The notes beneath the pieces were generated by a model. That model searched no databases, was not told where the DNA came from, and was given only the letters and a program-made list of their open reading frames with translations. A DNA stretch of 64,000 nucleotides from Forficula auricularia (Eukaryota > Arthropoda > Insecta > Dermaptera > Forficulidae), in assembly GCA_024734495.1 (NCBI GenBank), contig JALMQS010000055.1, forward strand, positions 11,676,552 to 11,740,551, read 5' to 3'. Positions 34,500-46,933 of this stretch are shown one piece after another; positions within the stretch are counted from its first letter, which is position 1, and every line of letters starts with the position of its first letter. The position numbers were made by a program, and so were the translations under genes.

Positions 34500-35180
34500 T
34501 ATAAATTTGAATTAATAAGTGACGAGTGATGCCCTCTAAGGGAATATTTTGTAAACTGGCCGGGAGCAGGGCCGCTAGCCATCCAACCAGTTGGTTGGCT
34601 TCTTCGCTTTCATCTTGATTTTGATAGAGTTGAGAGAATTGATTTATATTTTTGAGTAAAAACGCTCGTTAGCCATTGAGAATTTATTTTATTTTGATTT
34701 AAATTGTTTGGTACTTAAGTCTCAATTGTTTATTATTTAATTTGATTTAAACAACTAAATTGAGAATTGTGGATTGATTAAAAGTAATTTTAATCTTTTA
34801 TTGAATTGGAGAAGAAACCAAACTTGAATTCATTATCATATCATCGGAGAAAAAACGCAAGTGAACAGAATTGCCACAAGACGTCTGCATTCTATCACCG
34901 CCATCGCCATTTGTATAATATCTCATTTTCGTATGTACAAAATCAGCATTATTTTCTCTCATTAAAACCATTGTAAATATTCATATCACAAATCTTTGCC
35001 TTTTATTTATTGAAAAAGAAGAAATACACCTTCCTTTTATTCTTAATTTAAAATATACAGTCCACACCTTTATTAAACCCGGATCTTCAAGCCAGAGCCT
35101 TCCAGCCCAGCAAGAAGATTAGTTTGGAATTTATCCCTTGGTCATTCTCATAGGATCAGGAAATTTCAAAATTAAACACC
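34500..35180 (+). other. possible LTR-like segment
   Basis: A block of more even composition than its surroundings, starting near AGTGACGAGTGATG (~34519) with GC-rich patches at ~34555-34600 and ~35090-35130. This is how gypsy-type LTRs often look, but I see no duplicated flank and no second copy. Weak. Confidence 0.2.
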
Positions 35181-35553
35181 AATATATAATAGATTATAAA
35201 CAAAATGCAAATAGAACGGACTTTGAATTAGTGTTTCTGCATAAATTAAAATTATTATCATAGCTTATAAGGATAATTTTCTTTCTAAATAAAATCCTTG
35301 CTGTTTACAATCGCGAGTTTTTATTTGTTTTTTATTGCATTAAAAATATACTCTATATTCCTTTCAAAAAATAAAATAAAGTAAAGGTCGTGTCCTGTCG
35401 AATAGGAAGTGCAAAAAAATTGAAAATATCATCAATAAATTATTTATTGTTGACCACATATCCTATTAATAAATAATATAGAATAAAAAAATAACAGAAA
35501 TAATCGACAATTCCGGAACTTTGTATTCCATATATGTATGATAGGATAAATTG

Positions 35554-35653
35554 NNNNNNNNNNNNNNNNNNNNNNNNNNNNNNNNNNNNNNNNNNNNNNN
35601 NNNNNNNNNNNNNNNNNNNNNNNNNNNNNNNNNNNNNNNNNNNNNNNNNNNNN
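35554..35653. other. assembly gap (100 N) at the start of the 473-bp array
   Basis: Exactly 100 Ns. The array begins in mid-unit right after it and the left flank at 35520-35553 is not array sequence, so the array start lies in the gap and its true length is unknown. Confidence 0.99.
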
Positions 35654-38600
35654 TCTATTTTTCTGTTTTATAGAATTGATCCCATCCAGATGAATACATT
35701 TTATAGATTAATAATCCGAACGACCAACGGTATTTTATTCATTTGAGTGGCAGAAATTGACCAGAGGAGACGCTTCCTCTCAACGGCAACGGCAGTATTC
35801 CAAGGTAAGAGCGACTTTAACTAACTATAATTAAGTATTATAAGGCAATTATAATCTCAATTAGTTAGATGAACATTTCGATATCATATTTTACTCCAAA
35901 TTATCCAAATATTAGCATCAAAACGTTATCCTTTATAAAAAATATTTAAATAAAATATATCATGGAAATCTTTTAAATGAGTTTATGAAATAAGTTAATT
36001 ATTTTATACCTTTTAGTGCATTTCATTTGATTTTTGAGTTCTTATTATTTTATTTGTTGCATTTAATTTTTTTGAAGTCGTTTTTTTTTCTAAAAATTAT
36101 AATAGAAATAATAAATAAAATGCTTTTCTATTTTTCTGTTTTATAGAATTGATCCCATCCAGATGAATACATTTTATAGATTAATAATCCGAACGACCAA
36201 CGGTATTTTATTCATTTGAGTGGCAGAAATTGACCAGAGGAGACGCTTCCTCTCAACGGCAACGGCAGTATTCCAAGGTAAGAGCGACTTTAACTAACTA
36301 TAATTAAGTATTATAAGGCAATTATAATCTCAATTAGTTAGATGAACATTTCGATATCATATTTTACTCCAAATTATCCAAATATTAGCATCAAAACGTT
36401 ATCCTTTATAAAAAATATTTAAATAAAATATATCATGGAAATCTTTTAAATGAGTTTATGAAATAAGTTAATTATTTTATACCTTTTAGTGCATTTCATT
36501 TGATTTTTGAGTTCTTATTATTTTATTTGTTGCATTTAATTTTTTTGAAGTCGTTTTTTTTTCTAAAAATTATAATAGAAATAATAAATAAAATGCTTTT
36601 CTATTTTTCTGTTTTATAGAATTGATCCCATCCAGATGAATACATTTTATAGATTAATAATCCGAACGACCAACGGTATTTTATTCATTTGAGTGGCAGA
36701 AATTGACCAGAGGAGACGCTTCCTCTCAACGGCAACGGCAGTATTCCAAGGTAAGAGCGACTTTAACTAACTATAATTAAGTATTATAAGGCAATTATAA
36801 TCTCAATTAGTTAGATGAACATTTCGATATCATATTTTACTCCAAATTATCCAAATATTAGCATCAAAACGTTATCCTTTATAAAAAATATTTAAATAAA
36901 ATATATCATGGAAATCTTTTAAATGAGTTTATGAAATAAGTTAATTATTTTATACCTTTTAGTGCATTTCATTTGATTTTTGAGTTCTTATTATTTTATT
37001 TGTTGCATTTAATTTTTTTGAAGTCGTTTTTTTTTCTAAAAATTATAATAGAAATAATAAATAAAATGCTTTTCTATTTTTCTGTTTTATAGAATTGATC
37101 CCATCCAGATGAATACATTTTATAGATTAATAATCCGAACGACCAACGGTATTTTATTCATTTGAGTGGCAGAAATTGACCAGAGGAGACGCTTCCTCTC
37201 AACGGCAACGGCAGTATTCCAAGGTAAGAGCGACTTTAACTAACTATAATTAAGTATTATAAGGCAATTATAATCTCAATTAGTTAGATGAACATTTCGA
37301 TATCATATTTTACTCCAAATTATCCAAATATTAGCATCAAATCGTTATCCTTTATAAAAAATATTTAAATAAAATATATCATGGAAATCTTTTAAATGAG
37401 TTTATGAAATAAGTTAATTATTTTATACCTTTTAGTGCATTTCATTTGATTTTTGAGTTCTTATTATTTTATTTGTTGCATTTAATTTTTTTGAAGTCGT
37501 TTTTTTTTCTAAAAATTATAATAGAAATAATAAATAAAATGCTTTTCTATTTTTCTGTTTTATAGAATTGATCCCATCCAGATGAATACATTTTATAGAT
37601 TAATAATCCGAACGACCAACGGTATTTTATTCATTTGAGTGGCAGAAATTGACCAGAGGAGACGCTTCCTCTCAACGGCAACGGCAGTATTCCAAGGTAA
37701 GAGCGACTTTAACTAACTATAATTAAGTATTATAAGGCAATTATAATCTCAATTAGTTAGATGAACATTTCGATATCATATTTTACTCCAAATTATCCAA
37801 ATATTAGCATCAAAACGTTATCCTTTATAAAAAATATTTAAATAAAATATATCATGGAAATCTTTTAAATGAGTTTATGAAATAAGTTAATTATTTTATA
37901 CCTTTTAGTGCATTTCATTTGATTTTTGAGTTCTTATTATTTTATTTGTTGCATTTAATTTTTTTGAAGTCGTTTTTTTTTCTAAAAATTATAATAGAAA
38001 TAATAAATAAAATGCTTTTCTATTTTTCTGTTTTATAGAATTGATCCCATCCAGATGAATACATTTTATAGATTAATAATCCGAACGACCAACGGTATTT
38101 TATTCATTTGAGTGGCAGAAATTGACCAGAGGAGACGCTTCCTCTCAACGGCAACGGCAGTATTCCAAGGTAAGAGCGACTTTAACTAACTATAATTAAG
38201 TATTATAAGGCAATTATAATCTCAATTAGTTAGATGAACATTTCGATATCATATTTTACTCCAAATTATCCAAATATTAGCATCAAAACGTTATCCTTTA
38301 TAAAAAATATTTAAATAAAATATATCATGGAAATCTTTTAAATGAGTTTATGAAATAAGTTAATTATTTTATACCTTTTAGTGCATTTCATTTGATTTTT
38401 GAGTTCTTATTATTTTATTTGTTGCATTTAATTTTTTTGAAGTCGTTTTTTTTTCTAAAAATTATAATAGAAATAATAAATAAAATGCTTTTCTATTTTT
38501 CTGTTTTATAGAATTGATCCCATCCAGATGAATACATTTTATAGATTAATAATCCGAACGACCAACGGTATTTTATTCATTTGAGTGGCAGAAATTGACC

Positions 38601-41600
38601 AGAGGAGACGCTTCCTCTCAACGGCAACGGCAGTATTCCAAGGTAAGAGCGACTTTAACTAACTATAATTAAGTATTATAAGGCAATTATAATCTCAATT
38701 AGTTAGATGAACATTTCGATATCATATTTTACTCCAAATTATCCAAATATTAGCATCAAAACGTTATCCTTTATAAAAAATATTTAAATAAAATATATCA
38801 TGGAAATCTTTTAAATGAGTTTATGAAATAAGTTAATTATTTTATACCTTTTAGTGCATTTCATTTGATTTTTGAGTTCTTATTATTTTATTTGTTGCAT
38901 TTAATTTTTTTGAAGTCGTTTTTTTTTCTAAAAATTATAATAGAAATAATAAATAAAATGCTTTTCTATTTTTCTGTTTTATAGAATTGATCCCATCCAG
39001 ATGAATACATTTTATAGATTAATAATCCGAACGACCAACGGTATTTTATTCATTTGAGTGGCAGAAATTGACCAGAGGAGACGCTTCCTCTCAACGGCAA
39101 CGGCAGTATTCCAAGGTAAGAGCGACTTTAACTAACTATAATTAAGTATTATAAGGCAATTATAATCTCAATTAGTTAGATGAACATTTCGATATCATAT
39201 TTTACTCCAAATTATCCAAATATTAGCATCAAAACGTTATCCTTTATAAAAAATATTTAAATAAAATATATCATGGAAATCTTTTAAATGAGTTTATGAA
39301 ATAAGTTAATTATTTTATACCTTTTAGTGCATTTCATTTGATTTTTGAGTTCTTATTATTTTATTTGTTGCATTTAATTTTTTTGAAGTCGTTTTTTTTT
39401 CTAAAAATTATAATAGAAATAATAAATAAAATGCTTTTCTATTTTTCTGTTTTATAGAATTGATCCCATCCAGATGAATACATTTTATAGATTAATAATC
39501 CGAACGACCAACGGTATTTTATTCATTTGAGTGGCAGAAATTGACCAGAGGAGACGCTTCCTCTCAACGGCAACGGCAGTATTCCAAGGTAAGAGCGACT
39601 TTAACTAACTATAATTAAGTATTATAAGGCAATTATAATCTCAATTAGTTAGATGAACATTTCGATATCATATTTTACTCCAAATTATCCAAATATTAGC
39701 ATCAAATCGTTATCCTTTATAAAAAATATTTAAATAAAATATATCATGGAAATCTTTTAAATGAGTTTATGAAATAAGTTAATTATTTTATACCTTTTAG
39801 TGCATTTCATTTGATTTTTGAGTTCTTATTATTTTATTTGTTGCATTTAATTTTTTTGAAGTCGTTTTTTTTTCTAAAAATTATAATAGAAATAATAAAT
39901 AAAATGCTTTTCTATTTTTCTGTTTTATAGAATTGATCCCATCCAGATGAATACATTTTATAGATTAATAATCCGAACGACCAACGGTATTTTATTCATT
40001 TGAGTGGCAGAAATTGACCAGAGGAGACGCTTCCTCTCAACGGCAACGGCAGTATTCCAAGGTAAGAGCGACTTTAACTAACTATAATTAAGTATTATAA
40101 GGCAATTATAATCTCAATTAGTTAGATGAACATTTCGATATCATATTTTACTCCAAATTATCCAAATATTAGCATCAAAACGTTATCCTTTATAAAAAAT
40201 ATTTAAATAAAATATATCATGGAAATCTTTTAAATGAGTTTATGAAATAAGTTAATTATTTTATACCTTTTAGTGCATTTCATTTGATTTTTGAGTTCTT
40301 ATTATTTTATTTGTTGCATTTAATTTTTTTGAAGTCGTTTTTTTTTCTAAAAATTATAATAGAAATAATAAATAAAATGCTTTTCTATTTTTCTGTTTTA
40401 TAGAATTGATCCCATCCAGATGAATACATTTTATAGATTAATAATCCGAACGACCAACGGTATTTTATTCATTTGAGTGGCAGAAATTGACCAGAGGAGA
40501 CGCTTCCTCTCAACGGCAACGGCAGTATTCCAAGGTAAGAGCGACTTTAACTAACTATAATTAAGTATTATAAGGCAATTATAATCTCAATTAGTTAGAT
40601 GAACATTTCGATATCATATTTTACTCCAAATTATCCAAATATTAGCATCAAAACGTTATCCTTTATAAAAAATATTTAAATAAAATATATCATGGAAATC
40701 TTTTAAATGAGTTTATGAAATAAGTTAATTATTTTATACCTTTTAGTGCATTTCATTTGATTTTTGAGTTCTTATTATTTTATTTGTTGCATTTAATTTT
40801 TTTGAAGTCGTTTTTTTTTCTAAAAATTATAATAGAAATAATAAATAAAATGCTTTTCTATTTTTCTGTTTTATAGAATTGATCCCATCCAGATGAATAC
40901 ATTTTATAGATTAATAATCCGAACGACCAACGGTATTTTATTCATTTGAGTGGCAGAAATTGACCAGAGGAGACGCTTCCTCTCAACGGCAACGGCAGTA
41001 TTCCAAGGTAAGAGCGACTTTAACTAACTATAATTAAGTATTATAAGGCAATTATAATCTCAATTAGTTAGATGAACATTTCGATATCATATTTTACTCC
41101 AAATTATCCAAATATTAGCATCAAAACGTTATCCTTTATAAAAAATATTTAAATAAAATATATCATGGAAATCTTTTAAATGAGTTTATGAAATAAGTTA
41201 ATTATTTTATACCTTTTAGTGCATTTCATTTGATTTTTGAGTTCTTATTATTTTATTTGTTGCATTTAATTTTTTTGAAGTCGTTTTTTTTTCTAAAAAT
41301 TATAATAGAAATAATAAATAAAATGCTTTTCTATTTTTCTGTTTTATAGAATTGATCCCATCCAGATGAATACATTTTATAGATTAATAATCCGAACGAC
41401 CAACGGTATTTTATTCATTTGAGTGGCAGAAATTGACCAGAGGAGACGCTTCCTCTCAACGGCAACGGCAGTATTCCAAGGTAAGAGCGACTTTAACTAA
41501 CTATAATTAAGTATTATAAGGCAATTATAATCTCAATTAGTTAGATGAACATTTCGATATCATATTTTACTCCAAATTATCCAAATATTAGCATCAAAAT

Positions 41601-42655
41601 CGTTATCCTTTATAAAAAATATTTAAATAAAATATATCATGGAAATCTTTTAAATGAGTTTATGAAATAAGTTAATTATTTTATACCTTTTAGTGCATTT
41701 CATTTGATTTTTGAGTTCTTATTATTTTATTTGTTGCATTTAATTTTTTTGAAGTCGTTTTTTTTTCTAAAAATTATAATAGAAATAATAAATAAAATGC
41801 TTTTCTATTTTTCTGTTTTATAGAATTGATCCCATCCAGATGAATACATTTTATAGATTAATAATCCGAACGACCAACGGTATTTTATTCATTTGAGTGG
41901 CAGAAATTGACCAGAGGAGACGCTTCCTCTCAACGGCAACGGCAGTATTCCAAGGTAAGAGCGACTTTAACTAACTATAATTAAGTATTATAAGGCAATT
42001 ATAATCTCAATTAGTTAGATGAACATTTCGATATCATATTTTACTCCAAATTATCCAAATATTAGCATCAAAACGTTATCCTTTATAAAAAATATTTAAA
42101 TAAAATATATCATGGAAATCTTTTAAATGAGTTTATGAAATAAGTTAATTATTTTATACCTTTTAGTGCATTTCATTTGATTTTTGAGTTCTTATTATTT
42201 TATTTGTTGCATTTAATTTTTTTGAAGTCGTTTTTTTTTCTAAAAATTATAATAGAAATAATAAATAAAATGCTTTTCCGAACGACCAACGTATTTTATT
42301 CATTTGAGGAGAAATCATTCAGAGGAGACGCTTCCTCTCAACGGCAACGGCAGTATTCCAAGGTAAGAGCGACTTTAACTAACTATAATTAATTATTATA
42401 AGGCAATTATAATCTCAATTAAGCGATGAACATTTCGATATCATATTTTAATTCCAAAATTTCAAATTTCTAAATATTAGCATCAAAACGTTATCCTTTA
42501 TAAAAAATATTTAAATAAAATATATCATGGAAATCTTTTAAATGAGTTTATGAAATAAGTTAATTATTTTTATACCTTTTAGTGCATTTCATTTGATTTT
42601 GAGTTCTTATTATTTTATTTGTTGCATTTAATTTTTTTGAACTCTGTTTTTTTTC
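35654..42655 (+). repeat. satellite-like array of 473-bp units with exon-like core
   Basis: Fourteen full units start at 35654, 36127, 36600, 37073 and so on every 473 bases to 41804 (unit 13 is 474), followed by a decayed partial unit at 42277-42655. Units are nearly identical; the only variants I saw are AAATCG for AAAACG in units 4 and 9 and an extra T in unit 13. Each unit has a good acceptor (TTTTTCTGTTTTATAG) and, 131 bases later, a consensus donor (CCAAG then GTAAGAGC). A second acceptor-like GTGGCAG would give a 51-base, 17-codon exon (KLTRGDASSQRQRQYSK). The right half of the unit (TTTTATACCTTTTAGTG to TTTTTTGAAGTCG) matches the fold-back element at 62055-62155. Function unknown. The near-identity indicates recent amplification or homogenisation. 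Confidence 0.95.
42277..42655 (+). repeat. decayed terminal unit of the 473-bp array
   Basis: It lacks the first ~40 bases of the exon-like core and has scattered changes and small indels, yet the last 40 exon bases and the donor (CCAAG then GTAAGAGC) are unchanged. In frame it reads FRGDASSQRQRQYSK. It is the oldest-looking unit and the best candidate for the ancestral copy. Confidence 0.85.
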
Positions 42656-44136
42656 TAAAAATTATTATTATTATTTATCTCTTATCTTAATAATTTTTCT
42701 ATTTTTGCATTTACTGTGCTATTTAAATAAGGTTGATTTGATTATTTCTTTCCTCACTTTATTTCAAACAAGGGTATTTCTAGAATAACTTGAATTTTCT
42801 GAAACTTGTCTGTTCTTGTCTTGAACTTTCATCTCTTTCTTCCTGCCTGCCCAGAAAAGAAATAATTCAGAGAGGACTTTCATTCAGGCCTTTTTACAAA
42901 ATATATTCCCAATTCTTTCTTTGATTGCTATTTCAATTATACTTATAATCATATTCAACAGACAAAAATAATTCATATTTACCAATTATTTATTGTGAGT
43001 ACTTATTGATTCAGACAAAAAAATCATCCAGAATTTTGATTGTTGCAATTTTCAGACATTTACACCACGATAAAAAAATGAAAATAAAGGGAAATCAATG
43101 AGGTTGTTATCTGCTTGATAAAAAATAATATTTATCTATACTAGGTGCAACGTCCGTTCTTGCCAATTTTACTAGCACTCGCCCCTCGGGTCACTCCGCC
43201 TTCACTCGAAATAAATCAATTAATTATAAATTTTTCCAAAAGTCTAGATTTTCATTTTTTGAGCCCCCCCCCCCCCCCCCCCACACACACACGCACAGTT
43301 TTTTCATTCAAGTATTGAAATTAGATATGGAAATGAATTTCACACATGGTAACTTGTTTACAAAGTACGAAAATATTCTCGAAATAACCAATGGCCTCGC
43401 CTAGCTTCTACGCAGCTTCTAATCTTCTACGCCGATCAGTTGCCTAAATACAGGCGCACGTGAAATTCTCAAATTCACCCTCTACTTACTTCTTACTGCT
43501 AAGTTAAGATCTTTTGAATATTTTAAATACTACAGTCCTTGATATATATTTTATAATGCGTATTGAGAAACAACTTAATTTGTTTTATGTAGTAATAAGT
43601 GCCTAAGCAAAGACTTTGGATAAAGTCTAGCAACGAACGATTGTAGTTTATTTACTTTCCGTTACAGAATAATGATTTTGAACTGGTTTTTAGACTGTTC
43701 GATTGACTTCGCCCGCCAATCTTCGCCTGTCACTGATATTGTTAAAAAAATGCACTTCAGACGGCTTGCACAAAAAATAAATAAGTAAATAAAGTACCAT
43801 TTTACTCTCACAACGTTTCTAAAGATCAGCCTTTAATTTATATGAATTAATTTTTAATTAACCTGGGATAGTCTTCAAAATTTTGTATAAAAACAGCCAA
43901 ACATCTATTAACAGAAACAATTTTTACTATTTCTTAGTTCAATCTGATTTTTGATATTGTTGAATAATTCAAATGTAAAATCACTACCTTAATTTAAATG
44001 GAGTAAATTTTTTCTTTGCGTAAATATATGAGTAATATTTACAGGTTACAAATATTGTTTACAATTATTTGTGTTTCTAGCTCCAATATGGAAAAATATT
44101 AAACAATATTTATACTTTGACTAATGCCTCGTCGTC
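42656..44136. other. no gene; C-run and repeat fragments
   Basis: Contains a 17-base C-run followed by CA repeats at ~43266-43300. A start at ~43138 (TATACTAGGTGCAACG) resembles the left end of the element at 62311, and ~43616-43650 shares GGATAAAGTxTAGCAACGA with ~63000, ~63212 and, inverted, ~60440. No gene. Confidence 0.45.
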
Positions 44137-45135
44137 AATGTATATGTTGCAGTAAAAACCGATTTTTAGTAAGAGCGGGTTCTCACTAGTTAAAACGTTT
44201 CATTGAATACCTTTGTGGCAACTAGTTTTTACTGATGTCAAAAATAAATTTCAGTGAAAACTGGTTATAACTAGATAAAACGCGTCTTGTAAAAACGACT
44301 CATTAAAAACCCTCGTCAATGTTCATTTAGATTATATGTGACGAATTCGAATAACACTCAAAGTGAATGGGAGGGAGGGGGCGGTGAAAAATGAAAATTG
44401 GATCACTTTGGATGAAATTCAACCAAATTTTGTATAGATATTCTTTGGGCCCCAGAAGGCTAGAAATAGAAAAACTAACCACCCGAAATGGGGGTGGGGA
44501 ATGAAAAAATTTCCCTCGCCCACAGAATATCTATACAAAATTTGGTTAAATTTGATCAGAAGGGGTAAAATTTTCACCCCCTCCCCCCATTTTGGATGCC
44601 TATTTTTTGTATTTCTAGCCCAGAGAATATCTACACCAAATTTGGTTAAATTTTATCCGAAGGGATAAAATCTTCATTTCCACCACCCCCATTTTGTATG
44701 CTTAGTTTTTGTATTTCTAACCTTCTGGGGGCCCATAAAATATATATACAAAATTTGGTTGAGTTTGGTCCAAATGGCTAGAATCTTAATTTTTGACCCC
44801 TCCCCCCTCATTTTGGGTGTTTATTTACAAAAAATTTTTAATTGAAAATGTCAAAAATTACATCCTCTACAACTTTGTTTCTAATGGAATTTGACGTAGA
44901 GTAAACAGTTTAGGGATTATTTGATTCGAATTCGTCGCATATAATCTAAATCAACATTGACGCGGGTTTTTACTGAGTCGTTTTGCCAAGAGGCGTTTTA
45001 TCTAACCAGTATTCACTGAAATTCATTTTTGACATCAGTAAAAACTAGTTGCCACAAAGGTATTCAGTAAAACGCGTTTTAAATAATAAGAACCCGTTCT
45101 TACTAAAAATCGGTTTTTACTGCAACATATACATT
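44137..45135. mobile_element. fold-back element, ~215-bp inverted arms
   Basis: Left arm 44137-~44355 starts AATGTATATGTTGCAG; right arm ~44924-45135 is its inverse with ~10-15% differences. The arms contain several AGTAAAAACx motifs. The ~570-base centre is a tandem or inverted series of a G/C-run repeat (CAAATTTGGTTxAATTT next to CCCCCATTTT) also found at 49515-49750, 53655-53760 and 60815-61070. No ORF. No clear target duplication. Confidence 0.8.
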
Positions 45136-46506
45136 AACTAGAAATAGTGTGGATTTTATTATTCAGTTGACACTCTGTATAAAAATGCACGTAAATGTAT
45201 ACATTCACTAGTCAATGTATACATTAACTCGAGTTTATACTTTAACTATAACATATGGTATATATTAATATTTTAGAAAATTATTCTCTGGAGTGATTTC
45301 CCATTATTTCTTCATGTTTTCTCAATAATTGGATTTTAACTTGTTAATTTGTAATTTCGTTATTTTCATAATATTACACTCAAAAGAGAGAGATCTGCTG
45401 CTTAGAAGAAAGTGAATCATTTCTGAAGAAGCTCTCCCCCTATATGTTTATCTCCTCAAGTTAATTCATTATCCATATTCATAAGGCTAAAAGGATTTTA
45501 CATGAAATGTAATAATTTATTCAGTTTATATTTTCTTGTTTTTTTTCTGCATATTAATTGAAAATTTTAGAAAAAAATATATTTTATGTTTATAAAAATT
45601 AAAACATTAACATTCACAAAGTGAAAAAGTGTTTAGTGTAACTTTTTAGATTAAAATCTGAAGGGATAGTTTATTGCACAAGTTATTAGATCTTTTATTT
45701 GAAGATTCACTCTCTGTATAAAATATTAATTAGAAAATAAAAATAATTAGAAAACATAGGACTAAAAAAATGTATGTGAAATTCTCATACCCGCGTAGGC
45801 TTATTCTTCTGTCCCGTAAACCAGTGGCGCAACCAGGATTTTGTCTTGGTGGGTGGGGGGCTATTTCACAATATGGAAATAAAATTCCTTTTTTTGTCTT
45901 AATTTATACTTAAAATATTCCCCACAGAGAAATTAGACCGAAAAAAGGCAGCGGTGCCCAATTAATATGCACACGCTGGAAATAATTTTAATAGACGTTA
46001 GGCATCCCAAATAAGAGTTATATGAGTTTGTGACGGTTTGTGGTTGGTACTAAATTTATTAGGGCATAAAAACCACGAAAATTTTGGACTTTATTCAGAT
46101 TTTCACTTATAACTGAAAAACCATGCGTCCTAAAGAAAATTTCACTCGTACTAAAATAAAAAAGCACATAATTTTGCGCCGAACAATGTACATAAACCTT
46201 AAAATTGGTTCAGATGTTTAGCCACAATCGATTGACAAAGATAGGGTATTTTTACCAACTTGGTGGAAAAGTGAATTATGCTCATTAGGTGGTTACAAGA
46301 AACCACTCTTCGAATTTTTGGGCTGCTGACGCCCATAATAGTTTAGAATTGGTTCGAATACTAAAAATATAATTACTGGGTAAAATTATAACTACTTATT
46401 AATTTATAATATTAAAAACATAGAGCGCCTCTCAGGCGCATTGCGGCCGACAGAGGATTAATTGAAAATCAACGGTTTTTAAAATATCAAAAAATCAGTT
46501 CCTTAC
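45136..46506. other. no gene; possible hAT-like end at ~45832
   Basis: CAGTGGCGCAACCAG at ~45832 resembles hAT termini, but I find no partner. Otherwise nothing supported. Confidence 0.4.
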
Positions 46507-46642
46507 CTAATACACTCATATTTTGATTAGCAGCTACTGTCTTGAAATTGGGGCCCTCTGTAGATACTTCACATCGGTAATTACCACTGGTTTTGAAGGA
46601 GAGATGAGTCAAAGTAACCGAATTCATTGGCGTTGGATCTTT
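46507..46642 (-). CDS. Beaten-path-like Ig exon (single exon, partial gene)
   Basis: On the minus strand an acceptor (TTTCTTTGATTTTCAG) precedes a 136-nt exon from 46642 to 46507, followed by donor GTAAGG (46506-46501). It starts in phase 0 and ends in phase 1. The peptide reads KDPTPMNSVTLTHLSFKTSG, then NYRCEVSTEGPNFKT and ends in MSVL. SGxYRCEVSxExPxFxTV is the F-G strand signature of the first Ig domain of insect Beaten path proteins, cell-surface or secreted Ig proteins that bind Side receptors in neurons; the Cys closes the Ig disulfide. The exon limits also fit that family as I know it. The exons before and after are not seen in the window, so the introns are long or repeat-filled. No stop or frameshift. 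Confidence 0.8.
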
Positions 46643-46933
46643 CTGAAAATCAAAGAAAAACATTTTTGAAATTAGACAAATTAACATTTTCAAGTTTTTT
46701 TAATATTTTCTTGAAGTAATTGAACCGCAAAACTTAATTCAATAATTTTCTATTTTAATTCTACATATTTAGAAATTATTTTATTATTTTTTTCAAAAGG
46801 GAAAATGAAATTGAGCACCCGACGGGATTCGAACCTGTGTCTCTCACCTATAGCCGAAGAGTGAAAAAAAACCCTCCTAATTTATTAAGAATTTTAGAAT
46901 TTTAGCAAAAATTATAAAAAATATAGGTATATT
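46643..46933 (-). other. intronic DNA with a tRNA-like 3' half at ~46818-46860
   Basis: Minus strand at ~46860-46818 reads GAGACACAGGTTCGAATCCC then GTCGGGTGCTC, a T-arm with box B. There is no 5' half, so it is a SINE fragment or a broken tRNA copy. The rest lies upstream of the Beat-like exon and shows no other exon. Confidence 0.5.

Noticed and set aside
35654..42276. CRISPR-like regular repetition
   Set aside because: Units are 473 bp, contiguous and nearly identical throughout, with no short repeat plus unique spacer pattern, in a clearly eukaryotic genome.
46818..46860. tRNA gene
   Set aside because: Only the 3' half (T-arm) is recognisable.
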